From: Pseudomonas fluorescens
GTDB taxonomy: Bacteria > Pseudomonadota > Gammaproteobacteria > Pseudomonadales > Pseudomonadaceae
DNA: 64,000 bases
Direction of reading: 5' to 3'
Assembly (NCBI RefSeq): GCF_900215245.1
Contig: NZ_LT907842.1
Coordinates: 5,518,001 to 5,582,000 of the forward strand
The notes under the pieces were generated by a model. The model had not been told where the DNA came from. It worked only from the letters and a program-made list of their open reading frames with translations, and ran no database searches. This document shows, in pieces, positions 45,840 through 56,148 of the stretch. Made by a program: the position numbers and the translations under genes. Within the stretch, counting starts at the first letter, position 1; each line of letters starts with the position of its first letter.

Positions 45840-47489
45840 TCAAGCCAGTGCCGCTTGGGCCTTGGCGATTTCCTGATTACGCAAAATAAAGCGCTGCAGC
45901 TTGCCGCTCGGGGTCTTGGGCAAGTCACTGACGAATTCGATTTCCCGTGGGTAGGCATGGGCGGCCAGGCGTTGGCGCACGTACAGGCGCAGCTCTTCGG
46001 CCAGTTGCGGGGTGGCGCGGTATTGCTCGTTGAGCACCACGAACGCTTTCACCAGTTCGGTGCGCTCCGGGCAGGGTTTACCGACGACTGCTGCCTCAAT
46101 GACAGCCGGGTGCTCCACCAGCGCACTTTCCACGTCGAACGGCCCCACGCGGTAACCGGAGGTGGTGATCACATCATCACTGCGCCCGACAAAACTGATG
46201 CTGGCGTCCGGGTTCAGCTCGACGGTGTCGCCACTGAGGTAGTACTTGCCCACAAACGCTTTGGTCTTGACCCCGTCATAACCGGCAAACCAGCACATCG
46301 GCGATTGTTCACGGTCGATGGCGAGGATTCCCGGCTGCCCGGCGGGCAACTCCTGATAATCGTCATCCAGCACCACGATGCGATGCCCCGGTGAGGCAAA
46401 GCCGGCCGAGCCAACATGCACCGGGTGCGCCAGGCCATGGTGGTTGCACAACACCATACCGAGTTCGGTCTGGCCGTAGTGGTCGTGAATGGTGACCCCC
46501 AGGTTATCGGCGAACCAACGGATCACCTCCGGGTTCAACGGCTCGCCGGCGCTGCTGACGATGCGCAGCTTGCCCTTGATCGAACGGGCGAACTGCTCAC
46601 CACCGGCAATCAGCAGGCGATACGCGGTGGGAGAGCCGGTCAGGTTGGTAATCCCGTATTTATTAATCACCCGGCAGGTACTGTCGAGGGTGAACGGGCC
46701 ATCGTAGAAGGTGATCGGATGGCCCATGGACAACGGCCCGGTCACGCCGAAATAGATGCCGTAGGCCCAGCCTGGGTCGGCGACGTTCCAGAACGCATCT
46801 TCGGGGCGCAGGTCCACCGCGTCACGGGTGTAGCTCTGAAACGCAACAATCGCCTTGAGCGGCACCGACAGCGCTTTCGACGGCCCGGTGGTGCCCGAGG
46901 TGAACATCAGTAGGAACGGATCATCGCCGCCCAGCAACACCGGCTCGCACACTGGGGAATAGTGGGGCAATTCGGCCCAGAAACTGTAATCGCCCCGCAC
47001 AATGCCTTCACCCTTGGCCCCGGCGACCGTCACAATGGTTGGGCACCCCTGCACCTCGGCCAGCTTGGGGCGGTTGACCGCATCGGTGACCACCAGTGCC
47101 GCTGCAGAGCTGCTCAGGCGATGCTCAATCGCTTTGGGGCCAAACGCGGTAAACAACGGCTGATAGACCGCGCCGATGCGCCACGTTGCCAATACCACCA
47201 CCAGCAATTCAGCCGTGCGCGGCAGCAGGCCCGCGACCTTGTCACCGCGTTTGACGCCCTGGGCCTGCAGGAAATTGGCGAAGCGCGCCGCCTGCTCCTG
47301 CAACTGGGTAAAGGTGTACGTGGCGCTCTGCCCGTCCTTGCCCTCCCAGAACAGGGCGATGCGCCCCGGCAGCGCGTGCCGGTCGCAGCATTCCACGCAG
47401 GCATTGAGCGCCTGAAGATTGCCGGCCAGCGCGGCGTCAACGGTGTGCTGGTAATCGAATTCGGTCGTAGCGGCCAGGTAGTCACGCAT
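45840..47489 (-). CDS. AMP-forming acyl-CoA synthetase
   Basis: 549 residues from ATG 47489, preceded by AAGGG; the frame extends to 47927 by chance. ANL superfamily motifs: LLMFTSGTTGPSKAL (P-loop-like A3), DHYGQTELGMV (A5), YLSGDTVELN (A7), GRSDDVITTSGYRVGPFDVE (A8) and PKTPSGKLQR with the catalytic Lys (A10). It activates a short- or medium-chain carboxylic acid for the downstream beta-oxidation genes. First gene of the operon; no regulator lies beside it. Confidence 0.88.
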   Translation of the reverse strand: MRDYLAATTEFDYQHTVDAALAGNLQALNACVECCDRHALPGRIALFWEGKDGQSATYTFTQLQEQAARFANFLQAQGVKRGDKVAGLLPRTAELLVVVLATWRIGAVYQPLFTAFGPKAIEHRLSSSAAALVVTDAVNRPKLAEVQGCPTIVTVAGAKGEGIVRGDYSFWAELPHYSPVCEPVLLGGDDPFLLMFTSGTTGPSKALSVPLKAIVAFQSYTRDAVDLRPEDAFWNVADPGWAYGIYFGVTGPLSMGHPITFYDGPFTLDSTCRVINKYGITNLTGSPTAYRLLIAGGEQFARSIKGKLRIVSSAGEPLNPEVIRWFADNLGVTIHDHYGQTELGMVLCNHHGLAHPVHVGSAGFASPGHRIVVLDDDYQELPAGQPGILAIDREQSPMCWFAGYDGVKTKAFVGKYYLSGDTVELNPDASISFVGRSDDVITTSGYRVGPFDVESALVEHPAVIEAAVVGKPCPERTELVKAFVVLNEQYRATPQLAEELRLYVRQRLAAHAYPREIEFVSDLPKTPSGKLQRFILRNQEIAKAQAALA

Positions 47490-47712
47490 TGCTTCAAACC
47501 CTTCTGTGTTTTTATTTTGATGACGGTTTTGAGGACAACAATCGTTGAAATAGTCGCTCTGGAGCGACGACGCAGCAATGGTCAAAGCCTTCAACTTCGC
47601 TGACTGGTTTGGCCAATCATTGATTGCGCTGATCAGCCGGTCAGTCCAAGTGATTGGACGCCCACGGCGCTTGCTTCTAACCTGATGGCCTGCGCCACCA
47701 TAGAAGCCTTCC

Positions 47713-48606
47713 ATGATCGTTCGCCCCAAACCCAACCTGCTGGGCATCCTGTTTTCCCTCAAGGGCTCGATTGCCAAGCGCATTGCCCTGCGCAGCCTGC
47801 TGGTCACGTTACTGGCCTCAGTGATCGTGTTGGTGGAAACCCTGCACCCGGCGTATTTCTCCAAGGTCAACGCAACGCCCTTTACGTTGCTTGGGCTGTC
47901 GCTGTCGATCTTCATGAGTTTTCGCAATAACGCCTGCTATGACCGCTGGTGGGAAGGCCGCAAGCAACTTGGGCAAATGGTCATCGAGGTGCGCTCGCTG
48001 ATTCGCGAAACCCAGGTGCTGGTCGATGCGCTTGAGCGCGCCGCCCTGCTTCGCGGTGTGTGCGGCTTTGCCCATGGTTTGATCGCCCGCCTGCGTCATG
48101 AAGATGAAGCCCGGGCCATCAAGCCGTGGATCAGCGTCGAGCAGGCGCACCCCAACCTCCCCGACCGCGTATTGCAGCAACTGGGCGGGCAATTTTCGCT
48201 GCTAGCAGAACGCGGCACGATCAGCGAGTGGCGCTACACCCAGCTGGAAACCCGGCTGGTCAGCCTGAGCCAGGTGCAAGCGTCGTGTGAGCGCATCAAA
48301 AGCACGCCGCTGCCCTTCCCCTATACGCTGCTGCTGCACCGCACTATTTACCTGTTCTGCATTCTGTTGCCGTTTGCCATGGCCGAGCCATTGGGCTGGC
48401 TGACGCCGCTGTTCACCGCCATCGTGAGCTACACCTTCTTTGGCCTGGATGAAATCGGCGACGACCTGGAGGACCCGTTCGGTTTCGATGAAAACGACTT
48501 GCCGTGCAATGCGATCGTACGCACCCTTGAGCGCGAGATTCTTGCCGCCCTCGGCGAAACAGCGCTGCCAGCTGCGCTGGAGCCGGTTGAATACGTGCTG
48601 AACTGA
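47713..48606 (+). CDS. Bestrophin-family membrane channel (UPF0187, YneE-like)
   Basis: 297 residues. Membrane helices near 25-60 and 210-245, with SIFMSFRNNACYDRWWEGRK typical of bacterial bestrophin homologues and the C-terminal FGLDEIGDDLEDPFGFDEND, the acidic cluster of the family. The bacterial homologue KpBest is a pentameric cation channel. Divergent from the acyl-CoA operon, with 222 bases between. No operon partner. Confidence 0.85.
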   Translation: MIVRPKPNLLGILFSLKGSIAKRIALRSLLVTLLASVIVLVETLHPAYFSKVNATPFTLLGLSLSIFMSFRNNACYDRWWEGRKQLGQMVIEVRSLIRETQVLVDALERAALLRGVCGFAHGLIARLRHEDEARAIKPWISVEQAHPNLPDRVLQQLGGQFSLLAERGTISEWRYTQLETRLVSLSQVQASCERIKSTPLPFPYTLLLHRTIYLFCILLPFAMAEPLGWLTPLFTAIVSYTFFGLDEIGDDLEDPFGFDENDLPCNAIVRTLEREILAALGETALPAALEPVEYVLN

Positions 48607-48682
48607 CACGGGTTTGACACTCGCCGTGGTCTGACCGAAGCTGATGGCTTTGCGATAGCCGCCCCTGCTTTTGGACGCCTGC

Positions 48683-49741
48683 ATGTCAAAGTCACGCCGT
48701 TACTCCATCATCGGCCTGTGCGCCCTGTTATTAATTGTGTTGGTCACCTGGTTTTTCTCCCGCTCCAGCCCAGTGGCCGTGCCGCCGGCGATTGCGCATG
48801 GCTACTCCAAAGCCTTGAAGCAGGCACGTAATGGCGAGCCGGGGGCCGCGCGCGTGCTGTATCAACAGCTCGGCCGGCCGGACCTGTCCCCCGAACGTCG
48901 CGCGGCATTGCATGCCGAACTGCCCAATTACCCCAGCCCACAGGCGCTGAAACTGGCCGATAAAGACCTGGCCGATGAGTCTCCACTGGTCCGCGAGGCG
49001 GCCATCCACAGCATTGTCGGCCTGGTACCCAGCGGCCAACGCACGCTGTTACTCGGCCCGGTGCTGGATGACCCTGAACAAGACGTGCGCTTTGCCGCCG
49101 CGAATGCCTTGCTCGGCCTGTCGCCGGATACCCTGGGGCTGTATTTCGGGCCCTTGCAGCAAGTGCTGGATGAGTTTGTGAAAAAGCTCAAGGGCCAGCC
49201 CGAAACGGCTGAAGGCTGGATTCAACTGGCGCGCCTGTACATCCACAGCGCCGTGCTGCCGGAGGCGCAAAACGCACTGGAGCAGGCCATGCGCATGCAG
49301 CCGGACAATCTGCAGGCGGTGGTCGCACAAATCGAGCTTTTGGACAAACAAGGCAAAACCGATGAGTCGCGCCAGTTGCTGGCGCGCCAATTGGCGGCCC
49401 ATCCCGAGTCGGCATACTTGCAACACGCCCTGGGCATGTGGCTCTTGCACCACGGCGAACGGCCCTACGCCCTGCTCGGTTTGTCCAAAGCGGTAGAGCT
49501 TGAGCCGGACAATCAGGATTACCGTTACGACCTCGCCACCACCCTGCACGCCCAGGAGGAATTGGAAGCGGCTCAGCGTCAGCTGGAAGAAATCATCCAG
49601 CGCCACCCGGCCAATCGCAAGGCGCGGGTGCTGCTGGTCAATTACTGGAAAGAGAGCGGCCAGTTGCAGAACGTCCAGGTGTTACTCGCCCAACTTGAGC
49701 AACAAAACCCGGATGATCCCGCCCTGCAGCAAGGCCTGTAG
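48683..49741 (+). CDS. Membrane-anchored TPR/HEAT-like repeat protein
   Basis: 352 residues from ATG 48683. One N-terminal membrane helix (SIIGLCALLLIVLVTWFF), then HEAT-like helices (ADESPLVREAAIHSIVGLVP) and a series of TPRs from about residue 170 to the end (WIQLARLYIHSAVLPEAQNA; AYLQHALGMWLLHHGERPYA). It looks like the CcmH/NrfG-type or PilF-type TPR scaffolds, but no partner operon is present. A periplasmic scaffold role is likely; no specific function can be given. Confidence 0.75.
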   Translation: MSKSRRYSIIGLCALLLIVLVTWFFSRSSPVAVPPAIAHGYSKALKQARNGEPGAARVLYQQLGRPDLSPERRAALHAELPNYPSPQALKLADKDLADESPLVREAAIHSIVGLVPSGQRTLLLGPVLDDPEQDVRFAAANALLGLSPDTLGLYFGPLQQVLDEFVKKLKGQPETAEGWIQLARLYIHSAVLPEAQNALEQAMRMQPDNLQAVVAQIELLDKQGKTDESRQLLARQLAAHPESAYLQHALGMWLLHHGERPYALLGLSKAVELEPDNQDYRYDLATTLHAQEELEAAQRQLEEIIQRHPANRKARVLLVNYWKESGQLQNVQVLLAQLEQQNPDDPALQQGL

Positions 49742-49883
49742 CCGCACCGAAAAGTTATAAAAGTTAGCCAGGCTTGTACAAATTGCGCAAAACGTTGAAC
49801 CGCTACGGGCCACTACGGTCAAGTGAATATGGCGCGCCCAAGGCGGTGCGCTCCTCTACTTGTACGTGACCCGAGGGCACTTC

Positions 49884-51386
49884 TTGTCTACATCCAAAGC
49901 GCTGTTCAGTGAAAAGGCGGCCACCGGCATCGAAGGTCTTGATGACATTCTTTCCGGCGGGCTATCGCGCAGCCACCTGTTCCTGCTGGAAGGCGAACCT
50001 GGCACAGGTAAAACCACCGTAGCGCTGCATTTTCTGCAGGCCGGCGCTAAAAACGGTGAACGCTCCTTGTACATCACCCTGTCCGAAACCGAGCGGGAGT
50101 TGCGCCAAGGCGCCGAGTCCCATGGCTGGGACCTGGATGACAATATTTGCATCTTCGAACTGACCCCGCCGGAGAGCCTGCTCGATGCTCAGCATCAGCA
50201 AAGCCTGCTGTATTCCTCCGACCTGGAGCTGGGCGAAGCCACTCGGCAGATTTTTGAAGAGGTGGAACGCGTCAAGCCGACCCGGGTGGTGATCGACAGC
50301 CTCTCGGAAATCCGCTTGCTCGCACAAAGCTCGCTGCGCTATCGCCGGCAAATCCTGGCAATCAAGCACTATTTTGTGCGCTACAACGCCACCGTGCTGC
50401 TGCTGGACGACCTGACCACCGAGTCCCTCGACAAAACCGTGCACAGCGTGGCCCACGGCGTGATTCGCCTGGAAGAATTGACCCCCACCTACGGCGCCGA
50501 GCGGCGTCGGGTGCGGATTGTGAAATACCGTGGCCAGAAATACCGCGGCGGGTTTCATGACTTCACCATCATGGGCGACGGCATCCACGTATTCCCCCGC
50601 CTGGTTGCGGCCGAGCACCGGGGCGGTTACGTACGCCAGACGTTGAGCAGTGGCATCCGCGAAATGGATGCCTTGATCGGCGGCGGTGTCGAGACCGGCT
50701 CCAGCACCCTGATCCTCGGCCCTGCCGGTACTGGCAAATCCTTGATATCGATGATCTTTGCCGCTGCCGCTGTGGCCCGTGGCGAGAAAGCCGCGCTGTT
50801 TATTTTCGACGAAGAACTGGGCCTGTTGTTCGAACGCATGAACAACATGGGTATCGACCTCGCGGCCCTGCAAGCCACCGGCAACCTGCTGATCGAACAG
50901 GTGGACGCCGCCGAGCTTACGCCTGGCGAGTTTTCCCACCGCGTGCGGCGCTGCGTCGACGAACGCGGGATCAAAACCGTGGTGATCGACAGTATCAACG
51001 GCTACCAGGCTGCAATGCCGGAAGAAAACTCACTGATCCTGCATATGCACGAACTGCTGCTGTACCTCAACCGCCGGGGCGCCGCGACCTTTATGACCGT
51101 CGCCCAGCACGGGCTGGTCGGCGATATGCAGGCGCCCGTGGACATCACCTATCTGGCCGACACCGTGATTCTGCTGCGCTACTTCGAGGCGCTCGGGAAG
51201 GTTCGCCGGGCCATTTCGATTATCAAGAAGCGCACCGGCGCCCACGAGTCGACCATTCGCGAGTATCGAATCAGCGGGCGTGGCCTGACGATCGGCGAGC
51301 CCCTCGACAACTTTCAAGGCGTACTGCGCGGCATCCCTACCTACATGGGCGCCGGTTCCCCGCTGCTCAAGGAAGACGGCGTGTGA
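49884..51386 (+). CDS. KaiC-like double-domain ATPase
   Basis: 500 residues from TTG 49884, which has GAGGG 6 bases upstream; the TTG at 49860 lacks one. Two RecA/KaiC domains: P-loop 1 GEPGTGKTT at 37-45 and P-loop 2 GPAGTGKS at 279-286, with catalytic Glu candidates in SETERELRQ and FDEELGL. At the C-terminus VDITYLADTVILLRYFE aligns with the cyanobacterial KaiC phosphosite loop, placing T422 and Y423 where KaiC has Ser431 and Thr432. No KaiA or KaiB is nearby. The downstream hybrid kinase is co-transcribed (stop and start overlap), as for other proteobacterial KaiC-like genes tied to two-component signalling. Confidence 0.85.
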   Translation: MSTSKALFSEKAATGIEGLDDILSGGLSRSHLFLLEGEPGTGKTTVALHFLQAGAKNGERSLYITLSETERELRQGAESHGWDLDDNICIFELTPPESLLDAQHQQSLLYSSDLELGEATRQIFEEVERVKPTRVVIDSLSEIRLLAQSSLRYRRQILAIKHYFVRYNATVLLLDDLTTESLDKTVHSVAHGVIRLEELTPTYGAERRRVRIVKYRGQKYRGGFHDFTIMGDGIHVFPRLVAAEHRGGYVRQTLSSGIREMDALIGGGVETGSSTLILGPAGTGKSLISMIFAAAAVARGEKAALFIFDEELGLLFERMNNMGIDLAALQATGNLLIEQVDAAELTPGEFSHRVRRCVDERGIKTVVIDSINGYQAAMPEENSLILHMHELLLYLNRRGAATFMTVAQHGLVGDMQAPVDITYLADTVILLRYFEALGKVRRAISIIKKRTGAHESTIREYRISGRGLTIGEPLDNFQGVLRGIPTYMGAGSPLLKEDGV

Positions 51387-53053
51387 CCGGTCTTTCCCCC
51401 GTCTCCGAACGCGCAATCATCCTGGCGCCATTGGGCCGTGACAGCGCCCTGGCGCTGGCGATGCTCAACGAAGCCGGCTACAGCGGCGTGATTGCCGGCA
51501 ACCTCACGGCGCTGTGCGAGGCCCTGGAGCAAGGCGCCGGCATGCTGTTGATTGCCGCTGAAGCCTTGCGCGGCGTGGATTTGCAACCGCTGCTGGAATA
51601 CCTGCATGAACAACCGGCCTGGTCAGACCTGCCCATCGTACTGATGACTCACCATGGTGGCAGCGAACAGAATGGTTCATCCCATCTGAGCGGGCTGCTG
51701 GGCAATGTGACCTTTCTGGAGCGGCCCTTCCACCCGGTGACCCTGATCAGCCTGGTGAGCGCGGCCCTGCGCGGTCGGCGCCGGCAATATGACGCGCGTG
51801 ACCGCCTGATCGACTTGAGCGAGAGCGAACTGCGTCTGCAACGCACGCTGGAGACCCTTGAGCAGCAGGTTGAAGAGCGCACGGCGCAGTTGCGCAGCAA
51901 TGAAGAAGCGCTGCGCCAGTCGCAAAAAATGGAAGCCGTAGGCCAACTGACCGGCGGCATCGCCCATGACTTCAACAACATGCTCACCGGGATTATCGGC
52001 AGCCTGGAGCTGCTGCGCAGGCGCGTTTCGCGCGGGAAACTGGATGATCTGGACAGCCTGATCGACCTCGGCGTGACCTCCGCCAACCGCGCCGCCGGCC
52101 TGACCCATCGGCTGCTGGCGTTCTCCCGTCGCCAATCCCTCGACCCCAAGCCCGTGGAGATCAACCAGTTGGTCACCTCCATGGGCGAACTGCTGCAACG
52201 CAGCATCGATGAAAGCATTAGCCTCGACATGCGCCTGGCCGACACGCTCTGGACTGCGGAGGCCGACCCTAATCAGCTGGAAAGTGCCCTGCTCAACCTG
52301 GTCATCAACGCGCGCGATGCCATGCCCAATGGCGGTCGGCTGACCGTGGAGACTACTAACCGCCACCTCGACAGTGTGTTCACCGCCGCCTACGGCACGT
52401 TGCTGCCGGGCGATTATGTGGAGCTGAGCGTGAGTGACAACGGTTGCGGCATCCCTGAAAGCGTGATTGGTCGCGTCTTCGACCCCTTCTTTACCACCAA
52501 GCCAATTGGCCAGGGAACGGGCCTGGGCCTGTCAATGATCTATGGCTTTGCCCGACAATCCCATGGCCATGTGATCATCCACAGCGAAGTCAACAAGGGC
52601 ACGACCGTTAGCCTGTTTCTTCCGCGCTTTATCGGTGAAACCGTGGCGGCCGCCGCAGTTAACCCGGCGCTGTTGCCATTTGCCAATCCAGGCGAGACGG
52701 TGCTGATCGTCGAAGACGACCCGGCTGTGCGCGTGCTGGTCAGCGCGGTTCTCAAAGAGTTGGGGTACGGTTTTGTAGAAGCGGGCGATGCCAGCGCGGC
52801 GGTACCGATCATTGAGTCTGACCAGCGCATTGACCTGTTGATCAGTGATGTCGGCCTGCCCGGCATGAATGGGCGGCAACTGGCGGAAATCGGGCGGCAA
52901 CTGCGCCCGGAGTTGAAAGTGCTGTTTATCACCGGCTATGCCGAGCATGCAGCCGTGCGAGGTGGCTTCCTTGATCCGGGAATGCAACTGATCACCAAAC
53001 CCTTCACCTTCGACCTATTGACGGCCAAAGTGCGCGAGATGATCAAGCAATAG
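51383..53053 (+). CDS. Hybrid sensor histidine kinase, partner of the KaiC-like ATPase
   Basis: 556 residues, GTG start overlapping the KaiC-like stop, with AAGGA upstream. Residues 1-125 form a pseudo-receiver-like N-terminal domain lacking a clear phospho-Asp. A coiled coil (about 135-175) follows, then HisKA with H195 in GIAHDFNN, HATPase with N and G boxes (NLVINARDAMPNGG; GTGLGLSMIYGF), and a C-terminal receiver with D489 in LLISDVGLPGMNG. No membrane helix, so it is cytoplasmic. It may read the KaiC-like ATPase state; this is inference from the coupling. Confidence 0.85.
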   Translation: MTGLSPVSERAIILAPLGRDSALALAMLNEAGYSGVIAGNLTALCEALEQGAGMLLIAAEALRGVDLQPLLEYLHEQPAWSDLPIVLMTHHGGSEQNGSSHLSGLLGNVTFLERPFHPVTLISLVSAALRGRRRQYDARDRLIDLSESELRLQRTLETLEQQVEERTAQLRSNEEALRQSQKMEAVGQLTGGIAHDFNNMLTGIIGSLELLRRRVSRGKLDDLDSLIDLGVTSANRAAGLTHRLLAFSRRQSLDPKPVEINQLVTSMGELLQRSIDESISLDMRLADTLWTAEADPNQLESALLNLVINARDAMPNGGRLTVETTNRHLDSVFTAAYGTLLPGDYVELSVSDNGCGIPESVIGRVFDPFFTTKPIGQGTGLGLSMIYGFARQSHGHVIIHSEVNKGTTVSLFLPRFIGETVAAAAVNPALLPFANPGETVLIVEDDPAVRVLVSAVLKELGYGFVEAGDASAAVPIIESDQRIDLLISDVGLPGMNGRQLAEIGRQLRPELKVLFITGYAEHAAVRGGFLDPGMQLITKPFTFDLLTAKVREMIKQ

Positions 53054-53078
53054 GGCTGCAGGGCAGCCCTGGTGGGTT

Positions 53079-53456
53079 TCAGGCCAGCAAACGCTGGATA
53101 TGCTCTTGCAGCGTATCCAGGTCAAAGGGCTTGGCCAGGATCGGCGCATTGCGCGTGATCGGGCTGTTGCAGTCGAGAATTTCCTGCGGGTAGCCGCTGA
53201 TAAAAATAACTTTCAGCTCCGGGCGCAGCATGATTGCCGGCTCGGCGATCTGCACCCCGGAAATGCCACCGGGCAAACGGTAGTCCGTCACCATCAGGTC
53301 CAGGTGCGGCTTGGTCGCAAGGATTTCAAAGGCCTGCTCCCCATCGATCGCCTTCAATACCCGGTAGCCCAGGCCGGCCAGGTACTCACCCAGCACGAAC
53401 ATAATGGATTCGTCGTCTTCGACGATCAGTACGACATCTTGTGCATCTTCACTCAT
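53079..53456 (-). CDS. Single-domain response regulator
   Basis: 125 residues from ATG 53456, which has AAAGG 6 bases upstream. Receiver domain only: acidic pair EDDE, phospho-acceptor D58 in MVTDYRLPGG and K109 in LAKPFD. No output domain, so it probably relays phosphate between kinases or acts by protein binding. Last gene of the leftward signalling operon; convergent with the KaiC-linked hybrid kinase. Confidence 0.88.
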   Translation of the reverse strand: MSEDAQDVVLIVEDDESIMFVLGEYLAGLGYRVLKAIDGEQAFEILATKPHLDLMVTDYRLPGGISGVQIAEPAIMLRPELKVIFISGYPQEILDCNSPITRNAPILAKPFDLDTLQEHIQRLLA

Positions 53457-53534
53457 GGGAAGCCTTTGTCCGGTCAGTTGCTGCAAGTACGACCATGGGG
53501 TCACGCAGAGGTTGCGTCGAGGTGACGATTGATT

Positions 53535-54721
<1,187 letters not shown>

Positions 54722-54728
<7 letters not shown>

Positions 54729-55321
54729 GGGGAAGGTTCCAGGGAAGCCAGCAATGAGCCAATCTGGCTCAACGTGAGAATATGATCAGGTGTATGCAAG
54801 GCCAGGGCCGCCAGGGGCATCACGGCGATGCGTGCTTCGGTGGGCTCTTGTACAACGGTGGTGCCACCCGATTGTTTGACGTGGGCAAGGCCTCGCGCGC
54901 CGTCGTGATTGGCGCCCGTCAACAGAACCGCCAGCAAACCGCTGCCATAGGCATCGGCAGCGGACGCAAACAAGTAATCGATGGCAGGTCGGGAATGGTG
55001 CACGCGGTCTTCCTGGCTCAGGGACAGGCTGCGGTCGTTTTCCACCGACAGGTGATAACCGGGCCCGGCGAAATACAAGGTACCCGCCGCTATCACTTCC
55101 TTATCGCGTGCCTCTTGCACTGGGATGCGCAGGCGCCGCGCAAAGACTTCGGCCAACTGACTACGGCGCTCATCCGGCAGGTGCAATACGGCAATGATTG
55201 GCACGCTGAAGCTACCCGGCAACGCGCCAAAAATATTCAGCAACGCCTCGACGCCGCCGGCGGACGCGCCGACGACGATGGCTTCAATCCCGCTGATTGG
55301 GTGGGTTGCGGCGTCGCTCAT
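54722..55321 (-). CDS. CheB-type protein-glutamate methylesterase domain, no receiver
   Basis: 199 residues. Only the catalytic CheB domain, with S20 (GASAGG), H47 (VLHLP) and D140 (LTGANHDGA), the full triad. The receiver domain of classic CheB is absent. It overlaps cheR by four bases. No methyl-accepting chemoreceptor gene lies nearby, so its substrate may be the large hybrid kinase or a distant receptor; not resolved. Confidence 0.85.
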
Positions 55322-56148
55322 GATTTTCGGTAGATCCGTTCCTGCTTGACCAAGGGTTCGAACTGCTTGCTGTAAGCGGAAAAATCCAGGGTTTCTTTAC
55401 TGCCCAGCACCAGAAAACCGCGGTGGCAGAGCGACTCATGAAACAACCCGAACGCTCGATCCTGTAATTTTTTATTGAAATAAATCAGTACGTTACGGCA
55501 TGAAATTAACTGAGTTTCTGAGAACACACTGTCGGTTGCCAGGCTGTGATCGGCAAAGGTGACGTTCTCGCGCAGTGATTTGTCGAAGATCGCGTAATCG
55601 TAGGCCGCCGTGTAGTAATCGGCAAATGAACGCTGCCCGCCAGCCTGCTGATAGTTAGCGGTGTAGGCCCGCACATTCTCCAGGGAGAAAATGCCTTGCT
55701 TGGCTTTTTCCAGCGAGGCCGGGTTGATATCCGTGGCATAGATGATCGTGCGTTCCAGCAAGCCTTCTTCGCGCAGCAGGATGGCCATGGAGTACACCTC
55801 CTCCCCCGTGCTGCAACCGGCGATCCAGATCTTGATCGACGGGTAGGTTTTGAGCAATGGCACGACTTCCTGGCGGATCGCCAGGAAGTGCGACGGGTCG
55901 CGAAACATCTCGCTCACCGGGATCGTCAGAAATTGCAGCAACTGCATGAACGCGGCGGGATCGTGCAGCACACGCTCCTGCAACGCGGAAATGGTCGCGC
56001 AGTCAAACTGGCGCAAGGCATGGGCCACGCGGCGCTTGACGGACGCACCCGAATAGTCGCGAAAGTCATAGCTGTACTTGAGGTAAATCGCCTCGATCAG
56101 CAGGCGCAGCTCAATATCGCTGCTTTTGTCCAAAAAACTTCGCTCCAC
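55318..56148 (-). CDS. CheR-type methyltransferase
   Basis: 276 residues. N-terminal helical domain, then a SAM-binding Rossmann fold with IWIAGCSTGEEVYSMAILLR and the C-terminal LISCRNVLIYFNKKLQ. It transfers methyl groups to glutamates of signalling proteins. It starts directly at the stop of the large hybrid kinase and overlaps cheB, so the three are one transcription unit. Confidence 0.88.
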   Translation of the reverse strand: MERSFLDKSSDIELRLLIEAIYLKYSYDFRDYSGASVKRRVAHALRQFDCATISALQERVLHDPAAFMQLLQFLTIPVSEMFRDPSHFLAIRQEVVPLLKTYPSIKIWIAGCSTGEEVYSMAILLREEGLLERTIIYATDINPASLEKAKQGIFSLENVRAYTANYQQAGGQRSFADYYTAAYDYAIFDKSLRENVTFADHSLATDSVFSETQLISCRNVLIYFNKKLQDRAFGLFHESLCHRGFLVLGSKETLDFSAYSKQFEPLVKQERIYRKS

